Shown here in pieces: positions 12,056 through 31,605 of a stretch of DNA of 64,000 nucleotides. A program made the position numbers and the translations under genes. The stretch's first letter is position 1. Every line of letters starts with the position of its first letter. The notes beneath the pieces are model-generated. The model made no database searches. It had not been told where the DNA came from and was given only the letters and a program-made list of their open reading frames with translations. Source of the DNA: Klebsormidium nitens (lineage: Eukaryota > Streptophyta > Klebsormidiophyceae > Klebsormidiales > Klebsormidiaceae); the NCBI GenBank assembly GCA_000708835.1, contig DF237291.1, positions 34,078 to 98,077 of the forward strand, in the 5' to 3' direction.

Positions 12056-15000
12056 TCAGCGGATGGCCAGCTGCGTGAGGTGCGTCCATGTGGGCCGGCG
12101 GTAGCGGCGCAGCAGCAGGCTGGAGCAGACGACCGAGACGGACGAGAAGGCCATGGCGGCGCCGGCCACCCACGGCGGCAGCCGCACGCGCGCGGCCGGG
12201 TACAGCGCGCCTGCCGCGATGGGGATGCCCAGCAGGTTGTACCCGACGGCCCAGCCGTAGTTGAGCAGGATGCGCCGGAAGGTGGCGCGCGCCAGGTGGA
12301 TGGCGGTGACGACGTCCTCCAGGTTGCTGCGGATGAGCACGCAGTCCGCGGCCTCGATGGCGATGTCCGTGCCCGCCCCGATGGCCAGGCCCACGTCCGC
12401 GGCCGCCAGCGCGGGGCTGTCGTTCACGCCGTCCCCGACCATGGCCACGCACGTGCCGCGCGCCTGCAGCTCGCGCACCAGGGCGGCCTTGCCCGCGGGG
12501 AGCACCTCCGCGTACACCTCGCCGATGCCCACCTGGCACGCGGGAGGAAGCGCAGAGTGAGCAAACACAGGTGCGAACATTGGCTCCTCGGAGTGGTTTT
12601 GAGGAACGGGGACGCGAATTCGAGGACCTAGCCGCCCTTGTAACAGCTTTCAAATCAGATCGTGTCTCCTCCTCTTGGCGACTCAATGAAACAGTGAAAA
12701 GGTAGGTGGCCGTACGAATTGAACAAAGACGCCTTCTTAGATCTACCAAAATCAGTCCTGATTCCAACGTCAAGCGCTAGTCGCGCACCTCGTGTGCGAT
12801 GCCCCGAGCGGTGCTCCAGTTGTCGCCCGTCATCATGACGCTGCGGATGCCCATGCTGCGCAGCGCCGCCACCACTGCGGCCGCCTCCGGCTTCACCGGG
12901 TCCGACACGGCCAGCCCCGCCGCGAGCTGCCCGTCCACCGCCACCAGCAGCCCCGTGCGCGCCGCGAGCTCGCCCGCCGCCAAAAACTCCTCCGCGCCCA
13001 GGCCGATCCGCACGCCACGCGCGTCCATGAGCCGGCGGTTGCCCACCAGCACCTCGCGCCCCTTGACGCGCCCGCGCACGCCCTGCCCCACGATCGCCTC
13101 GAACTCGTCCGCGCGCTGCATCCAGCTCGTGTCCGTCACGCCCGACGACGACAAAGCGGGCGGCAGCGCCGGGCCGCTCGCCGTGTAGCGCGCGTGCGAG
13201 AGAATGGCTGTTGCGAGGGGGTGCTCGCTGTGCGCTTCCACCGCGGCCGCCAGCGGCAGCACGTCCGACAGGCGGTGCAGGCCGAACTCGCGGGAGGCGG
13301 TCACGGTGGGACGGCCCACGGTCAAAGTGCCCGTCTTGTCGAACACCACGCAGCGCACCTGCAAAAAGGGAAAGGACGGCGTTATAGATGTTTCGAGGGC
13401 CGGGGGAGGACGGCAGAGATTGACAAGCGCCGTATTAAGGAGGGCAAACTGAGGAAGTCCGCGGAGCTGTGCCCAAAGCCACAAGCAAGTCGATCACGGA
13501 ACCTCCTGACACCTCCATCTTTGAGCCTTGGCTCGCAGAAGCAGGAAAACATCTCGATGTCGCAGCATGGCGCCAGACAACATGCAAGGCATTACTATAT
13601 GAACTTTCTTGAGTGCATGTGTCCTCAAAAGTAGCCAGGTGCCCCGTTTTCGTACGCAAGTGTCGGGCCAGCTGGGGCTTACGTTGTGCGCCTTCTCGAG
13701 CGCCTCCCCGCCCTTGATCAGTATGCCATTGGTTGCGCCGATCCCCGTGGCGACCATGACGGCGGTGGGCGTGGCCAGCCCCAGCGCGCACGGGCACGCG
13801 ATGACCAGCACCGAGATGCCGAAGAGGAACGCGAGCAGAAAGTGGTCCGTGGAGGCCGGCAGCCACGCCGCGGGGTAGCCGCCCGTCACGCCCGCCACGT
13901 ACCAGCCCAGCCACGTCAGCACGGCCGCCAGCACGACGAGGGGCACGAAGATGGCGGACACGCGGTCCGCAAACTTCTGGATGGGCGCCTTGCTCAGCTG
14001 CGCAGCGGTGACCAGGCGCACAATCTGGGGAGGGGGGGGAGACGGCAGTGTCTTTCACTTGTGCCGACCGCTTCACATCAACACAGGCTTGGCTGCTTAG
14101 GCAATCACGTATGTCAGCTTTTTCCTGGACGAGGAAAAGTGTTTTGACGCGACAATTTCTTGTGTTCATCCTGCTATTATGCACGTGCCAGCAAGCTCGA
14201 TGCACAGGTGACCTAGGCGTCCGTGTGTGTCAGCCCGGCCGCTTCCCCGCCCTCCCTTGCTGCCGTGGCCTAGTGCCTCACCTGCGCCAGCGCCGTGTCC
14301 CCCCCCACATGCACCGCGCGCACGTGCAGCGCGCCATGCGTGTTGAGGGTACCCGTGATGACGTTGTCGCCCACGTGCTTGGACACCGGCCGCGCCTCGC
14401 CCGTAACCATGCTTTCGTTCACGTGACTACTCCCCCACTTGACCACGCCGTCAGCAGGAATCTGCAGAATAGAAACTTTAGCTCGAAGGTTGGGCTTGGC
14501 ACTTGGGGTACTTTATATGTTCGATGAGAAGCGGGCTCAACAGCGCCTCATCAAGAGGTGTCCATCGTGTGAGCTTTTGCGTTTCTAGCGGGGCAGCATA
14601 TCAGTATAATCAGGCATAGCGACAGGACCACTTTGGAAGCCGAAATGATTGATCTTACCTCCCTTATGACACGTCGTGAAAGTGCCCTGCGAAGAATTGC
14701 CTCAAATTGAACGGCAAGAAGGTTCCCTCAAGATAATCACTCAGTCATGAACCCGATGTCCGCACGTTATGTTTCTGACTACTTGCTAAAGGAGAAAACA
14801 AAAGTCGAACCACCCGTCCAGCCTGGTTCATCGTGTGGGATTTGGATCTCAACCTCTCGTGCGCACCCGTGCGTGCTCACCTTGGCCCCTGGCGGCACCT
14901 TGAGCGTGTCCCCCCGTTGGATGAGGAAGGCCTCGATCTCCTGCTCGCTCACCCCGCGGCCGTTCGCGTCCAGCGTCAGCAGCGTGGCCGTCGACGGGGC

Positions 15001-18000
15001 CAGCCGCAGCAGCGCGCTGATGGCGGACCCCGTCCGGCCTGGACACACAAGCAGACGGCGGCAGACATCATCGCAGGAAGAAGCGAAGTCCGCAACAGTC
15101 CGCAAAAGTCCGCAGACAACTGTTTGACGGTGGCACAGGAGCGTGAAAGCCTTCTGGACGTCCGAAACAAAAAACTGCCTTTTTAAACTTCGGGCTCTTG
15201 CCGGGCCGCTGGTAATCTAAACCCTGCCCATGAAGACTGCCCGTATGTCAGCATAGGTAGTCCGCATGTTAAGTCCGCATGTTAAAAAAAGGCACAGCTG
15301 CAGATGGGTTTCCGCTAATGATGTCGGAACTTTCCAACATCACATACACCCTCGATCTGATGTTGGATATTTCCATCATCATTTAGAGCCAAAGCGTTGA
15401 GGTTGTGAGTTTCCTACTTCGCACTATATTGTTGATTGTAATGTTGGAACTTTCCAACATCACATACAACCAGATTTCTCATGTTGGAACTTTCCAACAT
15501 CACATACACTCTCAATCTGATGTTGGATGTTTTAACATAAAATTAATGGTTCACAGTCATGTCAAGGAAATATCCAACTTCAAAAAGCATCCATCCACAT
15601 TTGATGTTGGAATTTTCCAACATCAAGTACAGCCGAAGAATCCACTTATGTTGGAACTTTCCAACTGAGTTTTTGAGGCAACCCGGTGAATTTAGAATTT
15701 CCCAATTCTACAAAGTATCTAGCTAGACGTAATGTTGGAAGTCCCAACCTCATTTAAAGCCAAAGCAAACTCCATCTTCATCAAATGTCCAGCCGAATCT
15801 GATGTTGAAACTATCCAACATCACGTACACCCTCAATTGCTCACCAAAAGCTTGTGTTCACGGTGAGGTTGAGATTTTCAACTTCAAAAAATATCCAGCC
15901 GCAACTGATTTTGGGGCTTTCCAACATCACATACAGCCAGATAATCTGAAGTTGGAACTTTCCAACTTCACTTAGATCCAAATTGGTGAATCTCAAAGTT
16001 TCCAACTCCACAAAGTATCTAGCTAGATGTACTGTTGGACAATTGCAACCTCATTTAAGCCAACGCAGTTTCCATCTTCCCGGTGATTATAGCACCGAAC
16101 AGCAAGTCAATACTAGCTAAAATCAGCGATCAGAGGCTCCAGAGTCGTGCAAAACACTACGATCTTTTGCCAGAGTCGCTTCTTAAGACACCCTATGACA
16201 ATCTCCATGCAATCAAGCACCGAGCACCACCAACTGGTTAAGAGAATGGCCAACGCTCAGGATCCTGGTCTTTTCAGGAACCGCTGCCGCTGGCTCGGCT
16301 GGTTGTGTGGTGCGCGCTCACCCTTGGCGAGCACCTCGAGGTACTTGCCGAGCAGGATGAAGGTGATGAGCATGGCGGCCGTCTCAAAGAAGTCGGACGC
16401 GTGGAACGACGGCCGCACCGCCGCGTACACCAGGCTCCCCACGCTGTACCAGTAGGCCGCGTTGGTGCCCAGCACGATCAGCACGTCCATGTTGGCGCGC
16501 CCGTGCCGCAGGCTGCGCCACGCGCCGCGGTGGAAGCGCCACCCGATGCCGTACTCGACGGGGGTCGTGAAAGCCCAGCGCAGCCAGTCCCCCACCGTGA
16601 AGGCCCACACGCGCGTGCGCAGGGCGGCGTCCACCGCCGGGATGCGCGGCAGCACCATGGCCAGCAAGAACACCGGCACCGTGAGCGCGAGGCTCGCCAG
16701 GAACAGCCGCCGGTGCTTCATGATCTCCGCGGCGCGGTCCACGCCCTGCCCCTGCGCGGGGTTGTGCAGTGCCACGCGGAACTGGCCTGGCCCCTGCTCG
16801 CCAGCGCCCTTCACTGCCTCAAAGATGGTGCGCAGCCCCGTGCGGTCGGGGTCAAACACGACCGCCACCCGGTCGCCGGCCTCGGGGTGCACGCACGCCT
16901 CGCGGATGCCGGGGCTGGCCAGCAGGGTGCGCACCACGGCGGCACGGTCGGCGTCCGAGTCCATGCCAGCAACGGAGAGGGTGACCTTGTCCTTCTGACC
17001 CGTGTCCAGTACAGCCGCCTCGTACCCGGCGTCTTCCACCGCCTGGATCAGCGCCCGCTCACTCACCACCCTGCGGCAGAAGGAGGCAGTGAGGACCAGG
17101 GCATAAGACCCCTGAGACGGGTACACGGTGTGATGGTGCACTTCATGGACAGTGTTGTGGCTCTCAGAAAGGGGGCCCGAGGACAGGCGCATAAGTAGTC
17201 AACAGGTTTTATCGAAGATAAGGCAGCGCTTGGGGAGTTGGCTTCAGAACCGTGGCAATGCTGTGGCCCAAGCATTGTGTGGCCAGCCGCACAGGCAGGG
17301 CGAGCAGCCCACCTGGAGTCATACTCGACCTCTGCCTCCGCTGTGGCCAGCGCCACCACCGCTTTGCGCACTCCGCGCACCCCCGCCAGCGCGTGCTCCA
17401 CCGCTCCCACGCACGTGGAGCAGGTCATGCCCTGCACCCGCAAGCGGGCCAGCACCACGCGGAAGCTGCGCCCTGCGTCCAGCTCTTGGACGTGCGCCTC
17501 GTAGCCCATGTCGTCCAGGGTCTCCACCAGATCCTCCTCCTGCAATGTGGAGCTCACCGTTTTGTTGCGACTGGAACGTGTTGGGTGCGAGGATACTGAC
17601 GTGATACGAGTGAGCACGAGAGTTGTCCCAATGGGAGAAAGGGTAGCCACACTTATTTCACAATACAAGGTACTGACACAGTCACTTGATGTCTTTCTAG
17701 TACTAGCGCCTTGGGAAAGAAGCTTCTTTCAATGAGTAATATGAGGGACGCGAGGTGCTTTTGCTGTGATTGGAAGGAGTGATTTAGACCTGATTTGCCT
17801 AAAGCATCTTAGCTGATTCAAACAGTGGGGTGCAAAAACGGTGATCAAGATGCACCACACACTACGTGCCTTTCCAACTCGACCTCTTTTGCAACAGCTC
17901 AAGATGCAGTTGACGGCTGCGTGCCCCGTACCATGACGATGTTTGCATCAAAGACCACCTCCGCCAGGTTCTGCATCAGCGACACCGACGCCGCCTCCAC

Positions 18001-18261
18001 CCCCTCCACCTGCCGCAGCACTTTTTCCACGCTGGACGAGCACGCGGCGCACGTCATGCCGGACACGCTCAGGTACCGCGTCACCAGATCTTTGCTGGCG
18101 CTGCCGCTAGGGCCCTCATAAGGGCGCGTGCCCGCACTCGGCGATCGACCACTACCCAAATGCTGCTCGTTGGGACGTTGCGTGATTACAGACTGTATTT
18201 CGATGTTGGGGAGCAAGTGGTGGCCAGACGGAATGCGGTGCAACTCCAGCAATTGCTCCAT
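12056..18261 (-). CDS. Copper-transporting P1B-type ATPase (RAN1/HMA5 type)
   Basis: Eight exons read leftwards: 18261-17932, 17539-17313, 17070-16322, 15038-14881, 14461-14282, 14024-13683, 13358-12789 and 12532-12056. They give 1010 residues, the usual family length. Two N-terminal heavy-metal domains carry GMTCAAC (68-74) and GMTCSTC (147-153). A third HMA-like fold follows without its CxxC. Membrane helices follow, then the actuator loop TGE (VTGEARPV), the CPC metal site (ACPCALG, about 625-627), the phosphorylation motif DKTGTLT (Asp about 669), SEHPLA, MMTGDN and [10 protein letters not shown]. Such pumps use ATP to move Cu(I) out of the cytosol, either into the secretory pathway (RAN1, which also supplies the ethylene receptor) or out of the cell (HMA5). 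The sequence does not decide between them. The 15039-16321 intron is unusually long and carries a palindrome array. Divergent from the nucleotide-sugar transporter gene. Confidence 0.95.
15321..16060. repeat. Array of about 11 diverged palindromic units inside a copper-ATPase intron
   Basis: The unit is close to ATGTTGGAACTTTCCAACAT, a 9-base stem with a 2-base centre, often followed by CACATACACC or CAGCC. Clear copies start near 15321, 15359, 15441, 15481, 15518, 15603, 15648, 15801, 15911 and 15952. Degenerate copies (for example AGGTTGAGATTTTCAACTTC) start near 15731 and 15866. Spacing varies from 40 to about 130 bases. The array lies wholly within the intron between the exons at 16322-17070 and 14881-15038. 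The units are not in a coding frame. Confidence 0.85.
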
Positions 18262-20011
18262 ACTTGTCAGGCGTCAAATCGGACCACACGGTGTGTTCCG
18301 TGTTGTTTAGAAGTCCGGCCTCCTTGAGGCCAGTCCGATGCAATATGCGGCTCATGTATGAGAGACTTCTCCGTGTCCACCAAGCACGCCCAGGTGTTGC
18401 AGGAATTCTGCTACCGTATCTACCGTTCCTAAGACTTGAGTAGCAGAAGTCTGCAAAAATAGCTGAACCAGGCCGCCGAGCTGCCCGCTGCGGACGCCGT
18501 CTGCATGCTGCACCTGCAGGCCTGCATTCTGAGGGGGTCCCCCTTGAATAGGTATATTGCTCGAGCATTGCACTGGGCGCGGACTCTGGTCACCGGTGGA
18601 CTCCGGGGCGGACGAACTCGCATGCAATAGACTTAAACTAGCGGGGCATATGCCACGACATGGCGGCACGCAGCGTGCGCGTGACATGTGGCACCAAACG
18701 CCAAGCCTACAGCAGGTCGAACGGTCTACATTGCATCCAAGATTTTAATCGACGGCGAAATGGCTTCTGGACGTTTCACAGAAGTCCAAGCGATTCAAAC
18801 ATGGTGAGAAGTTGAGAACCTTCCGACAAGTTACGATACTACGGTACAACGGTACTACGGTACAGTCTACGATCTGGGTATGGTGTACCTACTACGGTAG
18901 TACTGTCCAAGGCGGCAAGCCTCAAGGCCTGATGGACTCCCCCGAAAATTGGGGACCGGCCCAGCGGGGCGCTAGTCTCGCCAGGCGCTTCAATCGGTAA
19001 CGTCCATGTAGTCCATCGGACGGACCTGCAATGTTCCGAAGACTCCGCCACAAATCAGCTTGCGCCATCTTGTTTTGCGCGCCGCGGAAATACAGCGCAC
19101 CGCCCTAGCTGGCCCCCCCTGCATGGCCCCTGGGCCTATCCCCGGACCGGGCCCCAAATTCCAGAACAGAGTCGGTCGCAATTCTGAATCTACCCAGGTC
19201 CTACCTTGATTTGACAAATCCCGGCCAGTTTCGTTGTGGATAGTGCAGTCGTTGGTGGTCGCCCTGTTCGCATCGTCTAGTCTTGAAAAGACCGAATTGC
19301 CACCTACCGTACCCAGCTACGGTACATTCAAAGGCTGGAACAGCAGCTTGTCTTCTCGCCAGTGCTTGTTGCCTACTTTTCAAGTTTTGCCTTACATAAT
19401 ACAAGTTGCTTTTCCGAGGTTCTTCTCCAAAACCAATCCGTTGGAAAAAGAGACAAGTAGGGGGTGCGAAGTTGCTTCGTGCCTGGGTATTGTCCTCTGT
19501 ACTAGTCGTTGTTGTGCGTTGGCCCAGTAAATTGTGGAGCGGTGTCTGTAGCTGACAGATCTTAGCATCTTGAATCTCTCGGGTTTGTTAGAGTTAAAGC
19601 GAAGAGCGCTCCTTATCGATCAGGGAATTAGATCTGGAGCATTTGTGGACGACATTGGGAGAAGGGTCTTTAGACCCCGCTTGACATCTGTGCCATCCTC
19701 TTGGAAGTGTTTGTCAGAGATCTCAGGTACTTGCCGTTTGTCTCCTGTCACATCTTATGGATGAGATCCGTAGTGCTTAATATATTGCCTGTGTTCTGGT
19801 TTTGCACAGCGGCCTTAAAAACATGCCTTATATGAGTTATCCCAATTGTAGATCTGATTTGAACATAGTGAACAGAGTGCTAGTTGGTTTACTGTCAGTG
19901 CAAGTGGGGACGCTCTCATTGGTTTGGTGGTTTGTGCAGGTAACTTGAAGCCTCTTGCCACCCTTGTCCACCCTTTGATCAGTCAGGGGAGATCAGGGCT
20001 CCCCGTGGACA
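18262..20011. promoter_or_regulatory. Shared divergent intergenic region, copper ATPase / nucleotide-sugar transporter
   Basis: About 1.75 kb between two divergent start codons. The middle holds a TACGGTAC-rich stretch (listed separately). A further TACGGTAC copy sits near 19310. A 64-codon open frame at 19570-19764 has no recognisable family. Either gene could have a 5' UTR intron here that cannot be placed by eye. Confidence 0.45.
18830..18905. repeat. TACGGTAC-rich low-complexity stretch
   Basis: ACTACGGTAC and near copies recur about five times in 75 bases (ACGATACTACGGTACAACGG and following). The 8-base core GTACCGTA/TACGGTAC is also scattered at 19305-19325, 60718-60742, 61190-61345 and 62525-62590. 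It appears to be a dispersed simple repeat of this genome. Confidence 0.6.
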
Positions 20012-22818
20012 ATGTTTGCCCTGCTGAGCCAACCTGCGGAGCAGCTGTTTGACACCCTGGGCTTGACCAAGGTGGGCCAGCAGGTGGCTGCCTTTCTGGG
20101 GGGGGCGCGCACCCCTGCCAAGCTGCCGCACAGCCCGCCCCCGCCTAGATCTGTCCAGCGAGCAGGCCCGGAGATGAAGCCAGCAGAGCCTACCGACGTG
20201 CGGCTACTGGGGATTAACCTGACGCGCCAGCCGCGCTGGATCCAGCTGGTCGTGTGCACGGGGGGCTTCTTCTTTGGCTACATCACTAATGGCCTGGCGG
20301 AGGAGTATGTCTATAACAGGGCCGGCTTCAGGTGAGGCACTTCATGCGCCGCAGCCCCCCAGAGCATGCATGCGACAGGCTAGGCGCTGCCAGCGGGGTG
20401 GCCATCAAAGACACCTCCCACCTTTACTAGTGTCCCAGGAATGCTGTGGCCAATTGTGCAATTGGGGTTCTGCGAATTGGCCGAATTAGGATCGCAAGTG
20501 GATTAACTGCATGCACAGTGGTACCTCTGCGGAGATAGGTGCCATCAGAACTTAAGACTTGCAGAGGTCAAAAAGGGGGCTTGGAGGCCGCATGGTGCAG
20601 AGCATGCTGACTGGACCATGCACAATCAAGTTAGCTCGATGCAGCTGGTCAGACGAATTGCACAGCTGCCAGTGCCCTGAGAAGTCAATTGGATGTGTCT
20701 TGCCGGCCTGCTATCCACTCCACTCTGGGCTGCCCGCTGCGGTGAGGTCCCCTGCTGGCTGGGCAGGTCTGTCCCCCGCTTCTCGGGATTCCTTGGCTGA
20801 CGTTCGGTGTCGGTGTGTGCAGCTACGGGTGGTACTTCACATTTGTGCAAGGCTTTGTGTACATTGGCCTCATCATGGCGCAGGGCTTTCGCCCGAAGCA
20901 CTGTGTGAACCCGTGGGGCCTATACGTCAAGATCAGTGCGGTGCTCATGTTCTCCACCGGCCTCACCAAGGGCTCTCTCGCCTACCTCAACTACCCGGCG
21001 CAGATCATGTTCAAGTCCACCAAGGTCAGTGCGCCGCCCGCATTACCGCAGGCACCCCCACCATCTTTTTACCCACAGCATTGTCTTGTTTGCAAGCCAC
21101 CTGGACGCAGCTGCCCCTTCGCTTGGTTCGCCTGTCCCTGCTCGGTAATTCTTATGGGGACTACCTTCGGGGAGGACCTCAGCCACAGGAAGAGCCTCGC
21201 ATGTTATGCCCCTTGCCTGCCACCGCCACTATGAAGCGCGCTCTGCCCCTTCTTCTCAACATATTTGCTGTGTGTCGTTGCGCCAGCTGTCCGCATCCTG
21301 ACGGTGCAGAGCTGCGCTGGTGCAGGTGCTCCCGGTGATGCTGCTCGGCGCGATGGTCCCGGGGCTGCGGCGGCTGTACAACCTGCAGGAATACGTGTCG
21401 GCGCTGCTGCTGGTGCTGGGGCTGATCCTGTTCACGCTGGCGGACGCGGCGTCGTCGCCCAACTTCCAGATGGTGGGCGTGATCATGGTGTGCACCGCGC
21501 TGCTGCTGGACGCCATCCTGGGGAACATGCAGGAGGCCATCTTTGCGGTCAACCCCGCCACATCGCAGGTCAGCGCACGCATGCTTGCACGGGCCAGCTT
21601 CTTGAAGCAAAGCTGGGGCTCATTCTGAGGGCGGCCCGCTTGAAGCAGTGGGAAGGAGAGTGCGTGGGCAGGGAGAACTTTCCTTCTTGTTGGGCTGGGT
21701 GGTAAGAGAGAGGAGGCTTTGTGAAGACATGTGGAAGCTCAAATCAAAGGGACACACCCCTTTGGTTTTCAGTTTACCACATCAGTCGATGCCCTGGTGA
21801 CTGTATGTACAGTGGGCTCCTCTGATTGCCGTTTGAGTTTCGAATTTTATCAGACTGTGCCAATCCTTGTGTACTCTCAGGGCCGTGCCCCTTTTGAAAG
21901 GTTTCCTCCGAGAATCGGTTTCTAGAGAGCTACCTGGATGGCTGCCTTGCTTGTCTGGCCCCCAAAGTAAGCGTGTGGCGTGGGCGTGCGGTGCAGACGG
22001 AGCTGCTGTTCTGCACGACCATTGTGGGCATGCCCTTCCTGCTGGGCCCCATGGTGGCCACGGGGGAGCTGTTTGAGGCGTGGAGCGCGGGGATGGCGCA
22101 CCCGTACATCTACGGGGTCATCATCTTGGAGGCTTTTGCCACCTACATCGGCCAGCTGTCCGTGCTGTCGCTAATTGCCCTCTTTGGCGCGGCCACCACC
22201 GCCATGGTGAGGACCACACTTGCCAAAACCAGTGGATGATCATTAGCATAGTCGTTGAAGTCAGCTGTGCGCGATATGTTGGTGAAACGGCTGAACAGCA
22301 TGATTGCACGATTCTAGTCTTCTGTTGACCACTAGTTCGAAACGTTTGGCACTGCCTTCCAGGTGCCGCTTCCCACAATCGGGGTTGGTTGTGGTGCCAC
22401 CATGTGTATTGGTCAGAAGTGGCTCTAAAGAATAGTAGACACGAATCGCTGGAAAGCAGTCGGCAGGCAGTTTCCGCAGGATACCACCTTCTTTCGGCGG
22501 GAATCTACAGCCTCCGGCTGGTGTGCTGATGTGGGCTGGGCCGGTGTGCTACCTGCGCAGGTGACGACGTTGCGCAAGGTGTTTACGCTGCTGCTGTCGT
22601 ACCTGATCTTCACCAAGCCGCTGCTGGGGCAGCACTGCGTGGGGCTGCTGCTCATCTCGTCCGGCATCGGCCTCAAGATGACGCCCGACTTCATGCCCAC
22701 CCCGAGCTTCATGAAGCCTGCGCGGGCATCCCCGTCCAAGCCGGAGGTCCGGTATTCGCCCGTAGAGGACGAGAGGATGGAGGAGGGGCGCGAGAAGGAG
22801 GGGGACAACACCAGGTGA
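20012..22818 (+). CDS. Nucleotide-sugar (UDP-galactose/PAPS-type) transporter, UTR2/SLC35B family
   Basis: Five exons: 20012-20331, 20823-21024, 21326-21568, 21997-22206 and 22561-22818. They give 410 residues. After a variable N-terminus of about 65 residues, the protein follows the plant UTR2-type transporters block by block. Blocks seen are [103 protein letters not shown] and [14 protein letters not shown]. About ten membrane helices are visible. Family members are Golgi/ER antiporters that import nucleotide sugars or PAPS in exchange for nucleotide monophosphate; substrate cannot be read from sequence. The C-terminal tail is charged ([15 protein letters not shown]). The gene has a divergent partner (copper ATPase) and converges on the ABCC gene. 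Confidence 0.92.
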
Positions 22819-23980
22819 TGGAGCCCGGCCAAGCAAACGTCAGTGTCCCCAGTCTCCTTGCCTAGAAAGGCGGGGCGCTCAGTCGGCCTCTGAGTCGGTA
22901 TAGAGGTGTCTAAAAAGTCGGAGTTGTCGTCTTTAGAGTCTGTGCCGCTGCGTAGTTAGACTGTAGTGGGGCGTACTTAGAGTCGGCTTACAGCCACTGC
23001 TTGGGGACGGTCATTACACTGGTGAACAGGAATAGAAAAGGGTGGGTGCTAACAGTCAATACCCTGGCTCGCAATCAGAGCCAGTAACACAACGAGGCCG
23101 AACATAGGACGCGGTAGATCCATAACATATTGCCTTCGGCATCCTTGGGTCCTAATCAACGCGAATTGACTTAGAAGCGCTCGCCAGTAGTGCACATAGG
23201 AACACTTGGAGGAACAGAAATCGTCAGCGGATCATCTGATCTGCTGCACGATTACGCAACAAATCAGCCCAACAGCCGCATGAGTCATGCAGCTTCGCAA
23301 CATGCATGGCCTGCAGTTGTAGAGTGCTTCGACTGAGCCTGGCGTGGCCTGCAACAGGCTTGTATGTATCTGCAATGGGAGAGTAGAATTTGCGAAATGG
23401 GGATTGCAGCCTAATTGGAACATACGCGTGGGGGCCCTAGAGCAGGCTGTACTTAACTGCATAAATTCCGTACGTTTCTCCAGACTCGCGTTAGCCTAGA
23501 ACCTAGTCACATATGCGGCGGGGCGGCCATGCGGCACTACTGAATCTCATGCCATATGCAACCCATGAGCACAGTCCAATCTCATCTTATACTTCAATCG
23601 AGTCCGGGTGCATATACACAGAATGCGGATGTTGTGCATCGCGGCTATATGTCCACGATTATTCTTCAAGCCATGAATCGCATTTTTGAACGTCCATTTT
23701 CAATTCCGCGGTCAAGGAAGGCTTGAAGACATGCAGCTACAACCACCTTGGAAATTGAGGTGAGAACTGCCAGAGAACTTAGACCGCAACCTCAGGAAAA
23801 ACCTCAGTGCTCGTTTGCCTCACTCAAAGAGTCGCTTCGTACAGCGTGCTTGACATGACAACGGTCTCAGCTTGCGTCAGTAAGTTAACGGCGGAGAACT
23901 GCGTATGGTGCCAGCTTTGGCTGCTGACTGACATCACAATCGCGAACAACCGCCACTTGAATTTCGATGCTTAAAGGGCA
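22819..23980. other. Convergent intergenic region, nucleotide-sugar transporter / ABCC
   Basis: About 1.2 kb holding both 3' UTRs. No gene, RNA gene or obvious repeat is visible. Confidence 0.5.

Positions 23981-31605
<7,625 letters not shown>

Noticed and set aside
15321-16060. CRISPR-like regularly repeated array
   Set aside because: Units are diverged, spacing is irregular and the array lies in a spliced intron of a eukaryotic nuclear gene.
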